A DNA stretch of 64,000 nt, from the NCBI GenBank assembly GCA_045120135.1, contig JBGVEN010000020.1, positions 62,001 to 126,000 on the forward strand, in the 5' to 3' direction. A program made the position numbers and the translations under genes. Below, piece after piece: positions 8,886 to 16,253 of this stretch. The notes beneath the pieces are model-generated. The model was not told the DNA's origin, did not search any database, and was given only the letters and a program-made list of their open reading frames with translations. Source of the stretch: SIG440 sp045120135. Its GTDB lineage: Bacteria; Bacillota; Clostridia; Monoglobales; Monoglobaceae. How positions within the stretch are numbered: the stretch's first letter is position 1; each line of letters begins with the position of its first letter.

Positions 8886-9788
8886 ATGATAGTTGTGTTT
8901 AAACAGGTATTTGTTTTGTTCCTATTTGCGTTTATCGGATATGTACTCAGCAAGTCCGGCAGAGTGAAGTCGGACCACGGAAGTGTACTTTCGGCGCTTT
9001 TGGTAAATGTATTTTTTCCGTGCAAGGTTTTTAAAAGCTTTGCAAGTAATCTGTCAATCCAGGTTTTGAGCGAGAGATATATAAGTATTCTGACTTGTGT
9101 AATAGTTTTGTTGGCAATAGTGCTTTTTTCTACATTCTTTGTAAAGCTGCTTACAAAAAAGGACTATGAACAGCGGGTTCTTAAATATTCTATGATTATT
9201 GCAAATTCGGGATATATGGGCTATGCTCTTGTTGAATCCCTGTATGGTGATGCGGCATTGTTTGAAATGATGATTTATGCTATGCCGGTATCTGTTTATA
9301 CATATACGGGCGGTTATTGCTTGCTGCTTAAAAAGAAACTTACAATGAAAAAATTGGTTAATCCGGTTACCATAGCTATGCTTTTGGGTGCTGTCTGGGG
9401 GATATCGGGGCTTAAACTCCCTGTGGTTTTTGAAACGGTGCTTTCACAAAGCGGTAGCTGTACCGGTCCTGTAAGTATGCTGCTTACAGGTATTGCCGTT
9501 TCGCAGTATAAGTTTAAGGAAATGCTGGTTAATAAAAATATCTATATTGTTACACTTATGCGGCTTATTGCAATTCCGTTTGCGGTGGGTATGATACTCA
9601 AGCCGTTCTGCGCTCCGCAGATTGTTATGTCGGCTGTTCTGGTTACCTGTATGCCCTGTGGGCTTAACGGCGTAGTGTTCCCGAAACTTGTGAATGAGGA
9701 CTGCCGGACCGGAGCAGGTCTTGTTATGGTGTCCACAATTCTTGCGTGCATTACTATACCGGTCTGTGTCCATTTTCTGCTGGGTTGA
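8886..9788 (+). CDS. AEC-family (auxin efflux carrier-like) transporter
   Basis: 300 residues of almost continuous hydrophobic segments, about ten predicted by eye, in the two-lobed layout of the AEC family. 'IANSGYMGYALVESLYG' and 'CMPCGLNGVVFPKLVN' correspond to the conserved Asn/Gly and Pro-rich crossing points of this family. Bacterial members export or import small organic acids such as malate; the substrate here is unknown. ATG 8886 follows GAAGGTG. It stands alone between two hairpin/promoter boundaries, with the aromatic biosynthesis gene on its left. Confidence 0.85.
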   Translation: MIVVFKQVFVLFLFAFIGYVLSKSGRVKSDHGSVLSALLVNVFFPCKVFKSFASNLSIQVLSERYISILTCVIVLLAIVLFSTFFVKLLTKKDYEQRVLKYSMIIANSGYMGYALVESLYGDAALFEMMIYAMPVSVYTYTGGYCLLLKKKLTMKKLVNPVTIAMLLGAVWGISGLKLPVVFETVLSQSGSCTGPVSMLLTGIAVSQYKFKEMLVNKNIYIVTLMRLIAIPFAVGMILKPFCAPQIVMSAVLVTCMPCGLNGVVFPKLVNEDCRTGAGLVMVSTILACITIPVCVHFLLG

Positions 9789-9823
9789 TTTATGAATTTT
9801 GTGTAAAAAATATGTAAACCTGC

Positions 9824-9852
9824 TTGAATAATCTAGTGATTTGCGGTAGAAT
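9824..9852 (+). promoter_or_regulatory. Promoter of the 9870-10913 gene pair
   Basis: TTGAAT (9824-9829), 17-base spacer, TAGAAT (9847-9852). The start codon follows 17 bases after the -10 box, so the leader is very short. Confidence 0.65.
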
Positions 9853-9869
9853 TTATAAGGAGAATTGCT

Positions 9870-10175
9870 ATGGAATTTTATGAAATTTGTGAAATGATGA
9901 TTATCAGCTTTGGTGCTTCGTGGCCTTTGAATGTGATTAAGTCATACAAAGCGAGAACTATAAAAGGAAAAAGTCTTGGCTTTTTATGTTTGATTCTTCT
10001 GGGATATGTTGCGGGAATAACAGGTAAATTTATAAACGAAAAATATATGAGCAGCTTGGCGTCAAATTGGTATGTGTTATTTTTCTATTTTTTAAACTTT
10101 ATTATGGTGTTTATAGATTTTCTTCTCTATTTCAGGAACAGAAGGATTGATAAAAAAGCAAAAAATAACATATAG
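9870..10175 (+). CDS. Small PQ-loop/SemiSWEET-like membrane protein
   Basis: 101 residues with three membrane segments (~5-25, 35-55, 65-90) and a positively charged tail, the three-helix layout of bacterial SemiSWEET proteins. The motif 'WPLNVIKSYKARTIKGKS' near residue 18-35 resembles the PQ-loop pattern P(Q/x)..K..K.K(S), although the Gln is replaced. SemiSWEETs dimerise to move sugars; that function is family inference only and the changed PQ motif lowers confidence. ATG 9870 follows AAGGAG. The esterase-like gene at 10188 begins 12 bases after its stop, suggesting a shared transcript. Confidence 0.7.
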   Translation: MEFYEICEMMIISFGASWPLNVIKSYKARTIKGKSLGFLCLILLGYVAGITGKFINEKYMSSLASNWYVLFFYFLNFIMVFIDFLLYFRNRRIDKKAKNNI

Positions 10176-10187
10176 GGGGTAATATCA

Positions 10188-10913
10188 ATGAATGTTTTAT
10201 CGATAGGAAATAGTTTTTCACAGGATGCGCAGAGATATTTGTATCAGATTGCAAAGGCTGATGGATATACTCTAAACACATTTAATCTTTATATAGGAGG
10301 ATGTCCTCTTTCGCTTCATTATAGAAATATGGTAAGTGAGGAAAGAGCATATTTGCTTGAGATGAATGGAGAAAGTACAGGGTTCAAGGTTTCACTAAAA
10401 GAGGCGCTTATAAATCGTGATTGGGATATTGTGACTATTCAACAGGTGAGCCATCAATCACCTTACTACGAAACTTATCAGCCATATCTTGATAAATTGG
10501 TTGAATATATACGATTTTGTGTACCTAAAGCAAAAGTTGCAATACATCAAACATGGGCATATGAACAAGATTCACATCGTTTAAATGTTGAACTAGGATA
10601 TAAAAATAATACAGATATGTTTGCTGATATAGAGAAGGCATATGAAAAGGCTTTTAAAGCGGTTAATGCTGAGTTAATTATACCATCAGGCAAACTTTTT
10701 CAGAAACTTATAACATCAGGGATTGAAAGGGTACACAGAGACACATTTCATGCAAGTTGGGGTCTTGGCAGATATGCAGTTGGGTTGCTTTGGTATTCTA
10801 TCCTTTCAGGTAATGATGTGAAGAACAATACATTTTGTGATTTTGATGAAGAAATTTCTAAAGCAGATATTGAAATAGCAAAAGAATGTGTTGCAGAAGT
10901 CTGCGGTATTTAA
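10188..10913 (+). CDS. DUF4886-type SGNH hydrolase-like protein
   Basis: 241 residues. The N-terminal 'SIGNSFSQDAQRYL' corresponds to SGNH block I with the candidate catalytic Ser, and the C-terminal 'RDTFHASWGLGRYA' supplies the Asp-x-x-His of block V. The 'IVTIQQVSHQSPYYETY' stretch fits the central region of the DUF4886 group. Such proteins are presumed esterases acting on carbohydrate acetyl groups, but no activity is proven for this one. There is no signal peptide, so it would act in the cytosol. ATG 10188 follows TAGGGGG. It is AT-richer than the translation operon to its right. Confidence 0.8.
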   Translation: MNVLSIGNSFSQDAQRYLYQIAKADGYTLNTFNLYIGGCPLSLHYRNMVSEERAYLLEMNGESTGFKVSLKEALINRDWDIVTIQQVSHQSPYYETYQPYLDKLVEYIRFCVPKAKVAIHQTWAYEQDSHRLNVELGYKNNTDMFADIEKAYEKAFKAVNAELIIPSGKLFQKLITSGIERVHRDTFHASWGLGRYAVGLLWYSILSGNDVKNNTFCDFDEEISKADIEIAKECVAEVCGI

Positions 10914-11058
10914 AACAAAGATTTTTTGTTTTTAACTTGTCGCGAAACTGCCACAAAAAACAGGCATCTAGATTATACAGCCTTTATATAAAGAGTGTCG
11001 ACTGTTGTCGAAATGCAGAAGGAAATAATTTTAAAAGCTATATAAAGGGGAGTTTATT

Positions 11059-11796
11059 ATGAAATTAATAAGTAACGTTTGCTATGGTAAAGCTAAACAT
11101 CCTGAGCAGTATCTTGATATTTATCTTCCAGATAAGGATGCTTTTAAAGTGTTTGTGTATATGCACGGTGGTGGGTTACAAAACGGTGATAAGTCAAGTG
11201 CGAGTGTGGTTGGTGAATATGTAGCGAGTCAAGGCATAGCATTTGTGTCAATAAATTATAGGATGTATCCGCAAGCTATGTATCCGCAGTTCATTTGCGA
11301 TTCAGCCGAAGCGGTAGCTTGGGTATATAAAAATATTGAGGAGTATGGAAAATGCGAAGGGATATATATTGGAGGAAGCAGTGCTGGTGGATATCTTTCA
11401 ATGATGCTTTGCTTCGATGACAAATATTTATCGCCATATAAATTGCCTGCCGATATAATAAAAGGATATATTCATGATGCTGGTCAACCAACAACACATT
11501 TTAATGTGCTTAGGGAGCGTGGAATTGATTCCAGAAGAGTAATCATTGACGAGGCAGCACCGATATATCATATTGGAAAGGCTATTAGCTATCTGCCTAT
11601 GATGTTTATTGTTTCGGATAACGATATGAAAAATCGATACGAACAAACACAATTGACAATTTCTACATTAAAGCATTATGAATACGATGAGAGTAAAATA
11701 TATTATCGGCTGATGAATGGTACACACTGTCATTATTCAGAAACAGAAGAGTTTGGGAAAATCATATGTGAATTTATAAAAGAAATCGAAAAGTAA
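11059..11796 (+). CDS. Alpha/beta hydrolase, carbohydrate-esterase-like
   Basis: 245 residues of alpha/beta hydrolase fold. 'YMHGGGLQNGDKSS' gives the oxyanion-hole HGGG, 'GGSSAGGYLSMM' gives the GxSxG nucleophile, 'VSDNDMK' a candidate Asp and 'NGTHCHYS' the catalytic His. The N terminus 'CYGKAKHPEQYLDIYLP' matches the start of the BD-FAE/acetyl-esterase type. There is no signal peptide. Substrates are probably acylated sugars or small esters, which is inference. ATG 11059 follows AAGGGGAG. A 145-base gap separates it from the DUF4886 gene; both hydrolases share the AT-rich composition. Confidence 0.85.
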   Translation: MKLISNVCYGKAKHPEQYLDIYLPDKDAFKVFVYMHGGGLQNGDKSSASVVGEYVASQGIAFVSINYRMYPQAMYPQFICDSAEAVAWVYKNIEEYGKCEGIYIGGSSAGGYLSMMLCFDDKYLSPYKLPADIIKGYIHDAGQPTTHFNVLRERGIDSRRVIIDEAAPIYHIGKAISYLPMMFIVSDNDMKNRYEQTQLTISTLKHYEYDESKIYYRLMNGTHCHYSETEEFGKIICEFIKEIEK

Positions 11797-11898
11797 ATTA
11801 TTGTTTCTAATTGGATATGAACTTATGCAAAAAAGACGGTATCTAAATCGTGCACGAATTTTATATTGTAATCATCTGAAATTACAGGAAGTGATATT

Positions 11899-12537
11899 AT
11901 GGATAAGGACAGACAGCTTGCCAGAGAACTTACAAAGGAAATGTCTTTTAAGGAAAAACTACAGCATTTTTGGTATTACTACAAGCCACACACTCTAGCG
12001 TTGATTTTTGTATTGGCGGTTATTGTGTGGAGCGCAGTACAGTGTGCAAACCGAATTGATTATGACCTTGATATTTCCTTTTATACAGAAAGCTATATTT
12101 CGGACGAGGCGCTTGATAAGTTTGATGTATTTCTCGAAACCCTGTGTGATGACATAAACGAAAACGGCGTAATTGATGCTCAGGCGTACCCTTTTACAGG
12201 AAATATTACGGGGGAGTATCTTGATGAGAATGCTGGGGCGATTTTAACAAAGCTCCAAAGCGAAATTGCTATGGGCGAGTGCCCTGCATATATAGTTGAT
12301 GATGCATATAAAAACTATATTGAAATGCTTACTGAGGATATGGATGTCATTGACAATATAACCGAGATAACAGATGTCCCCATAATCCGCGAAACATTTA
12401 ATCCCGGCGAGGGTGTAAAGCTCTACTTTATTTCAATCGTGGAATATGATACACAAAAGGAAAATGAAGAATTACTTAAAGAGCGTGAAAATATGAAAAA
12501 GGTAGAACAATATTTTATTGACAGAGTTAAAAAATAA
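11899..12537 (+). CDS. Membrane-anchored protein of unknown function
   Basis: 212 residues. A polar N terminus ending in 'FWYYYKPHTLALIF' leads into a single membrane helix (~33-50), followed by an acidic extracellular domain of ~140 residues and a Glu/Lys-rich C-terminal helix. The 'F.YYYK.H' stretch before one transmembrane helix recurs in small clostridial membrane proteins of unknown function. There are no enzyme motifs. ATG 11899 follows AGGAAGTG by 6 bases. A strong terminator follows the stop at once. I assign no function. Confidence 0.7.
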   Translation: MDKDRQLARELTKEMSFKEKLQHFWYYYKPHTLALIFVLAVIVWSAVQCANRIDYDLDISFYTESYISDEALDKFDVFLETLCDDINENGVIDAQAYPFTGNITGEYLDENAGAILTKLQSEIAMGECPAYIVDDAYKNYIEMLTEDMDVIDNITEITDVPIIRETFNPGEGVKLYFISIVEYDTQKENEELLKERENMKKVEQYFIDRVKK

Positions 12538-12571
12538 AAAAGAAGGACGCAATTTGCGTCCTTCTTTTTTG
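12536..12571. terminator. Bidirectional terminator between convergent genes
   Basis: An A-run, the stem GAAGGACGCA/TGCGTCCTTC around a 2-3 base loop, and a T-run lie between the + gene ending at 12537 and the minus gene ending at 12581. It can serve both strands. Confidence 0.9.
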
Positions 12572-12580
12572 CAGGTAATT

Positions 12581-12787
12581 TTACTTGCCATCACCGATAA
12601 TAGGTGTGTCCTTAAAGAAAAATGTGATGGACCAGAGACCTGCAAGACCAACTAATGAAAAGATGATACGGCTCATAACCGAAAGCTGACCGCCAAAAAG
12701 GCTTGCTACAAGGTCAATACCGAAAAGACCGATGCTGCCCCAGTTGATTGCGCCAACTATCACCAATATCAAAGCGATAACATTCAT
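12581..12787 (-). CDS. DUF378 family small membrane protein
   Basis: 68 residues with two membrane helices. The N-terminal 'VIVGAINWGSIGLFGIDLV' is the DUF378 signature (YuzA type in Bacillus). Its function is unknown; family members are widespread small inner-membrane proteins in bacteria. The start is supported by AAGGAGTT (minus strand, 12796-12803) 8 bases upstream. It is the only minus-strand gene between the window start and the AraC gene at 22044, and it converges on the gene to its left. Confidence 0.88.
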   Translation of the reverse strand: MNVIALILVIVGAINWGSIGLFGIDLVASLFGGQLSVMSRIIFSLVGLAGLWSITFFFKDTPIIGDGK

Positions 12788-12922
12788 TTTTGTTAACTCC
12801 TTTTTTATATTGTTTATCTTTTCAATTATATTTTGTCAGATACATTAAAAAATATTCGTGAACTGTGGTTGGAATATTTTTTTAACGGTTTACAGATACT
12901 AAAAATAAAACGGAGTTGAAAA

Positions 12923-13303
12923 ATGAAAAAATTTTGCTGCCTTGTTTTGGTTATCGTATTAATAACGGTTGTGTTTTCGGCAAATTCAGGAAATACCAGA
13001 GGAAATAACAAAAGATGCATCGATGCTGCGCAGCGGATAAGCAACCTCGATGGAGTTGATGCGGTTGCGGTGCTGAAGTTGGAGGACAGAATTCTTGCGG
13101 GAGTTCGGCTTGACAGGGAGAATATGGCGACTACAAATAAAATTAAAAGCATTTTAAACGGATTATTCCGCAGTTCAAAGGATTTACAAATTGAGGTGTC
13201 AAACAGTAAGGCGGAACAGATAATTGAGTTGTCATACTTTGCTGATTCGGATATGCAGAAAAATGTTATTAAGGGTAGATTTGAATTTTTGTGGAATAAT
13301 TGA
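12923..13303 (+). CDS. Secreted protein resembling YhcN/YlaJ sporulation proteins
   Basis: 126 residues. A signal sequence (~1-20, 'CLVLVIVLITVVFSA') is followed by a small domain with 'AAQRISNLDGVDAVAVLKL' and 'RILAGVRLD', the pattern of YhcN/YlaJ-type proteins (x-I-x-x-L-x-G-V-x-x-A-x-V ... A-G-V). Those are spore-envelope lipoproteins in Bacillus. No lipobox Cys follows the hydrophobic stretch here, so it would be secreted or anchored by the signal helix, unlike the Bacillus proteins. ATG 12923 follows GGAG. Sporulation is not otherwise shown by this window, so the role stays tentative. Confidence 0.6.
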   Translation: MKKFCCLVLVIVLITVVFSANSGNTRGNNKRCIDAAQRISNLDGVDAVAVLKLEDRILAGVRLDRENMATTNKIKSILNGLFRSSKDLQIEVSNSKAEQIIELSYFADSDMQKNVIKGRFEFLWNN

Positions 13304-13328
13304 CAAAACATATATTTTGTGTTAATAT
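13300..13328 (+). promoter_or_regulatory. Promoter of nrdR
   Basis: TTGACA (13300-13305), 17-base spacer, TAATAT (13323-13328). It overlaps the end of the YhcN-like gene. The spacer contains the dyad ACAAAA-N6-TTTTGT in part. Confidence 0.8.
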
Positions 13329-13369
13329 TATAAAAGGTATAATATATTTTGTGTTTGGAGCTGATTTTA

Positions 13370-13819
13370 ATGCGTTGTTTGTTTTGCGGACATCTTGAAA
13401 GTAAGGTTATAGACTCACGGTCAACAGAGGAGGGGACAACTATCCGTCGCCGCAGAGAATGTCTTGAATGCGGTAAAAGATTTACTACATACGAAAAGAT
13501 TGAGACAATCCCTATGATTGTTATTAAAAAGGATGGCATCCGTGAAACATTTGACCGTGAAAAGGTTTTAAACGGCATCCTGCGTGCCTGCGAAAAGCGT
13601 CCGGTTACACTCAGTGATATTGAAAAGCTGATTGATGATATAGAATCAAAGCTTTATAATATGCTTGAGCGTGAGGTTACCTCCGAGAAGATAGGGGAGA
13701 TGGTTATGGAACGCCTCAAGACCCTTGATGATATTGCGTATGTACGATTTGCGTCTGTTTACAGACAGTTTAAGGATGTAAACTCATTTATGGAAGAGCT
13801 TGCCAAAATTATTAAATAA
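13370..13819 (+). CDS. nrdR: Transcriptional repressor NrdR
   Basis: 149 residues, the standard NrdR size. The N-terminal zinc ribbon has 'CLFCG' and 'CLECG' pairs; the ATP-cone (~49-139) follows with 'VIKKDGIRETFDREKVL'. NrdR binds ATP or dATP and represses ribonucleotide reductase genes through paired NrdR boxes. ATG 13370 is chosen because it gives the canonical 'MRCLFCG' start behind GGAG; an in-frame ATG at 13349 would add seven residues. No ribonucleotide reductase gene is in the window. It is separated from rimP by its own promoter. Confidence 0.96.
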   Translation: MRCLFCGHLESKVIDSRSTEEGTTIRRRRECLECGKRFTTYEKIETIPMIVIKKDGIRETFDREKVLNGILRACEKRPVTLSDIEKLIDDIESKLYNMLEREVTSEKIGEMVMERLKTLDDIAYVRFASVYRQFKDVNSFMEELAKIIK

Positions 13820-13821
13820 GC

Positions 13822-13850
13822 TTGACAAACACGAAATTTTGTGATAAAAT
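13822..13850 (+). promoter_or_regulatory. Promoter of the rimP-nusA-infB operon
   Basis: TTGACA (13822-13827), exactly 17 bases, TAAAAT (13845-13850), followed by a ~220-base leader. Confidence 0.85.
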
Positions 13851-13856
13851 AACACC

Positions 13857-14080
13857 AACAGAATAGATAAGCTTAGAGAGTGAGGTCCAGCCTCACTCTT
13901 TTCATATCATAGGAAATGACGACTTCCTATGATATGAAAAAAACCAATTTAATACCCGTGCAAAATTTTCGGCTTTGCCGAAATGCACATGGGAAAACAA
14001 AGCGGTACACCTTCGACCGCCCACATAGTGGAGCGACGAAGCCGCTTTGTTCTTACCGCAGACGAAAGGAGCTATGGTAT
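13857..14080 (+). promoter_or_regulatory. Structured 5' leader of rimP
   Basis: The leader holds at least three separate hairpins. The first has arms 13877-13885 and 13891-13899 with a 5-base loop and a TTTT tail, and could act as a weak terminator. The second has a perfect 13-bp stem, 13903-13915 with 13924-13936, followed by seven A. The third pairs 13996-14005 with 14042-14051 and, inside it, CTTCG (14011-14015) with CGAAG (14037-14041). The ribosome binding site GAAAGGA (14064-14070) follows. This arrangement suggests attenuation or feedback control of the translation operon; which factor acts is unknown. Confidence 0.6.
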
Positions 14081-14542
14081 ATGGCATATTCGAAGCTTGA
14101 AACAAGTATTTTGGAAATGGCAACGCCGATTGCCGAAGAATGTGGATGTTATATCTATGACATAGAGTACGCCAAAGAGGGTAAAAACCGTTATCTCAGG
14201 ATTTTTGCTGATAAGGACGGGGGCATTTCGCTTGATGACTGCGAGGCAATCAGCCGCAGAATGAGTGATGTACTCGACGAAAAAGACCCCATTAAAGAGA
14301 ATTATGTTCTGGAAGTTTCATCTCCCGGAATTGAAAGAAAACTGAAGAATCCCGAACACTTTGAACGTTATATCGGTGAAGTGGTGGAAATCGGTCTTTT
14401 TAAGGCGGTTAATGATTCAAAAACCATACTTGCCGAACTTAAAGGGTTTGAAGACGGAAAGATTACTGTCAGCATTGACAGTGAGGAAATGTCAATTATG
14501 CAGAGTGAAACGACATATGTTAAGCTTCACTTTGAGTTTTAA
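14081..14542 (+). CDS. rimP: Ribosome maturation factor RimP
   Basis: 153 residues with the RimP motifs 'YIYDIEYAKEGKNRYLRIF' and 'ENYVLEVSSPGIERKLKN'. RimP assists assembly of the 30S subunit. The start is ATG 14081, the only one giving the normal N terminus, with GAAAGGA 10 bases upstream; the frame is open further upstream through the leader hairpins and that extension is not coding. It is first in the operon rimP-nusA-rnpM-L7Ae-infB-rbfA, the order conserved across Bacillota. Confidence 0.95.
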   Translation: MAYSKLETSILEMATPIAEECGCYIYDIEYAKEGKNRYLRIFADKDGGISLDDCEAISRRMSDVLDEKDPIKENYVLEVSSPGIERKLKNPEHFERYIGEVVEIGLFKAVNDSKTILAELKGFEDGKITVSIDSEEMSIMQSETTYVKLHFEF

Positions 14543-14578
14543 TATTTTTTAATATAATATAGGAGTTGATTGTAAAAA

Positions 14579-15616
14579 ATGAGTTCAGAATTGTTTATGT
14601 TATTGGATGAAATCGAAAAGGAAAAAGGCATCAGCCGTGACGTTGTTATTGACGCACTCAGCGGAGCTCTCCTCAGTGCCTACAAAAAGAATTTCGGCGC
14701 AGTTCAGGATGCAAAGGTTCTGATTGACGAAGAAACAGGCGAAATCAAGGTTTATGCGCGCAAGAACATTGTTGAAGAAGTTGAAAACAGAGAATGTGAA
14801 GTATCTGTTGAGGACGCAAGAAAGGTAAATCCCAACTACGAAGTGGGCGATGTTCTTGAAACAGAGGTTACACCTGCGGCATTTGGCAGAATTGCAGCAC
14901 AGACTGCACGTCAAGTTGTGTTCCAGAGAATCCGTGAGGCTGAAAGAGAAAAGGCATTTGACGAATTTTCTGACAGAGCAAATGATATTATGACAGCAAC
15001 AGTACGCAAGATTGACAGACGCAATATTATGCTTGAAATCGGTGATACCGAATCTGTACTTATGCCCAACGAACAGGTAAAGAATGATAACTACAAGCCC
15101 GGCGAGAAATACAAGGTGTTTGTGGTTGAGGTGGCAAACTCTGTGAAAGGCGTTCACCTTGTTGTATCCCGTTCACATCCGGGACTTGTTCGCAGACTTT
15201 TTGAGCTTGAAGTTCCCGAAATTAAAAAGGGTGTAATTGAAATCAAGGGTCTTACCCGTGAGCCCGGCTCCAGAAGTAAACTGGCTGTTCATTCAACTGT
15301 TGAGGGTGTTGATCCGGTAGGAACATGTATCGGTCCAAAGGGTATGCGTGTTCAGGCGGTTATCGATGAGCTTCGCGGCGAAAAGATTGATATTATCAGA
15401 TACAGCGAAGACCCCGCAGAATATATCACTCAGGCACTCAGCCCGGCAAAGGTTGTTTCCATAACAGTTGACGAGGAAAAGAAGATGTGCAGTGTTATAG
15501 TTCCTGCAGACCAGCTCTCACTTGCAATCGGCAAAGAAGGCCAGAATGCCCGTCTTGCTGCAAGACTTACCGGCTGGAAGATTGACCTTAAGCCCGAGGG
15601 TGCAGAAAACGAATAA
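14579..15616 (+). CDS. nusA: Transcription termination/antitermination protein NusA
   Basis: 345 residues: N-terminal RNA polymerase-binding domain (~1-125), S1 domain (~135-200, 'MTATVRKIDRRNIMLEIGD'), and two KH domains (~205-345, 'GTCIGPKGMRVQAVIDEL' and 'LAIGKEGQNARLAARLTGW'). The acidic C-terminal repeats of E. coli NusA are absent, as is normal for Gram-positive NusA. It controls pausing, termination and antitermination. ATG 14579 follows AGGAG by 10 bases. Confidence 0.97.
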   Translation: MSSELFMLLDEIEKEKGISRDVVIDALSGALLSAYKKNFGAVQDAKVLIDEETGEIKVYARKNIVEEVENRECEVSVEDARKVNPNYEVGDVLETEVTPAAFGRIAAQTARQVVFQRIREAEREKAFDEFSDRANDIMTATVRKIDRRNIMLEIGDTESVLMPNEQVKNDNYKPGEKYKVFVVEVANSVKGVHLVVSRSHPGLVRRLFELEVPEIKKGVIEIKGLTREPGSRSKLAVHSTVEGVDPVGTCIGPKGMRVQAVIDELRGEKIDIIRYSEDPAEYITQALSPAKVVSITVDEEKKMCSVIVPADQLSLAIGKEGQNARLAARLTGWKIDLKPEGAENE

Positions 15617-15640
15617 TTGAATTTTAGGAGACTTTGATTT

Positions 15641-15895
15641 ATGAAGCCACAGCGTATGTGTGTTGTATGCAGAGAAATGAAGGAGAAAGACCAACTGGTG
15701 CGTGTTGTTAAAACCAAAGAGTCGGTTGCGATAGACACGACACTTCGTGCATCGGGACGGGGCGCTTATGTTTGTAAAAGTGCCGAGTGTATCAAGAATG
15801 CACAAAAACGTGGTGCTCTTGAACGGAGCTTCTCAATGAAGATAAGTCCTGAAATTTACAGCGCATTGGAGGCTATGGTAAGGGATGCAGAGTGA
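15641..15895 (+). CDS. rnpM: RNase P modulator RnpM / YlxR (DUF448)
   Basis: 84 residues. 'RMCVVCREMKEKDQLVRVV' and 'GRGAYVC' are the YlxR/DUF448 signatures, including the Cys pair near the N terminus. In Bacillus this protein binds the RNase P RNA and adjusts its activity. It lies between nusA and the L7Ae-like gene, the conserved position, and overlaps the latter by 11 bases. ATG 15641 follows AGGAGA. Confidence 0.93.
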   Translation: MKPQRMCVVCREMKEKDQLVRVVKTKESVAIDTTLRASGRGAYVCKSAECIKNAQKRGALERSFSMKISPEIYSALEAMVRDAE

Positions 15896-16199
15896 AAAGT
15901 TTTTAAGGATGCTCGGCCTTGCGAAGCGGGCAGGCGGTGTTGCGTTTGGTGAGGGAGCGGTTCGTGACAGCATAAGGGACAATACCGCAAAGCTGATAAT
16001 TGTTGCAGACGATGCTGCAGATAACACCAAAAAGAAGTTTAACGATAATTGTAATTTTTATGGCGTAAGATACGCAGAGATTTTTGACCGCTACGCTTTG
16101 GGCAAAGCCTGCGGCAGAGACTTTGCGGTAGTGCTTTCGGTGAAGAACGAGGGTTTGGCAGAAAATCTTATTGCAATGCTTGATGCTGACACTCTGTAA
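15885..16199 (+). CDS. L7Ae/L30e-type RNA-binding protein (YlxQ type)
   Basis: 104 residues with the L7Ae/L30e fold: 'LGLAKRAGGVAFGEGAVRDSI' and 'AKLIIVADDAADNTKKK' match YlxQ. Such proteins bind kink-turn RNA; the exact target in bacteria is not settled. It starts at ATG 15885 inside the end of rnpM, so the two are translationally coupled. infB follows after 54 bases. Confidence 0.92.
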   Translation: MQSEKFLRMLGLAKRAGGVAFGEGAVRDSIRDNTAKLIIVADDAADNTKKKFNDNCNFYGVRYAEIFDRYALGKACGRDFAVVLSVKNEGLAENLIAMLDADTL

Positions 16200-16253
16200 A
16201 TATTGTTTTAGACTTGTCTTTAGAATAAAAGACCGGTCGGAAAGGAAAATGTT

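Noticed and set aside
10913..10931. AAACAAA/TTTGTTT stem after the DUF4886 gene
   Set aside because: Only A/T pairs around an asymmetric loop; too weak to call a terminator.
11801..11998. 65-codon frame between the alpha/beta hydrolase and the anchored protein
   Set aside because: Poor ribosome binding site, no motif, and it overlaps the better-supported gene at 11899 in another frame.
13306..13322. NrdR box in the nrdR promoter
   Set aside because: Only the right half fits the published consensus and no second box at the required spacing is visible.
12826..13578. 250-codon open frame on the minus strand opposite the YhcN-like gene and nrdR
   Set aside because: It is antisense to two well-supported genes, has no ribosome binding site and no recognisable motif, and its composition follows from the + strand codons.
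13916..14080. In-frame 55-codon N-terminal extension of RimP
   Set aside because: It runs through the leader hairpins, has no family similarity, and ATG 14081 with GAAAGGA gives the normal RimP start.
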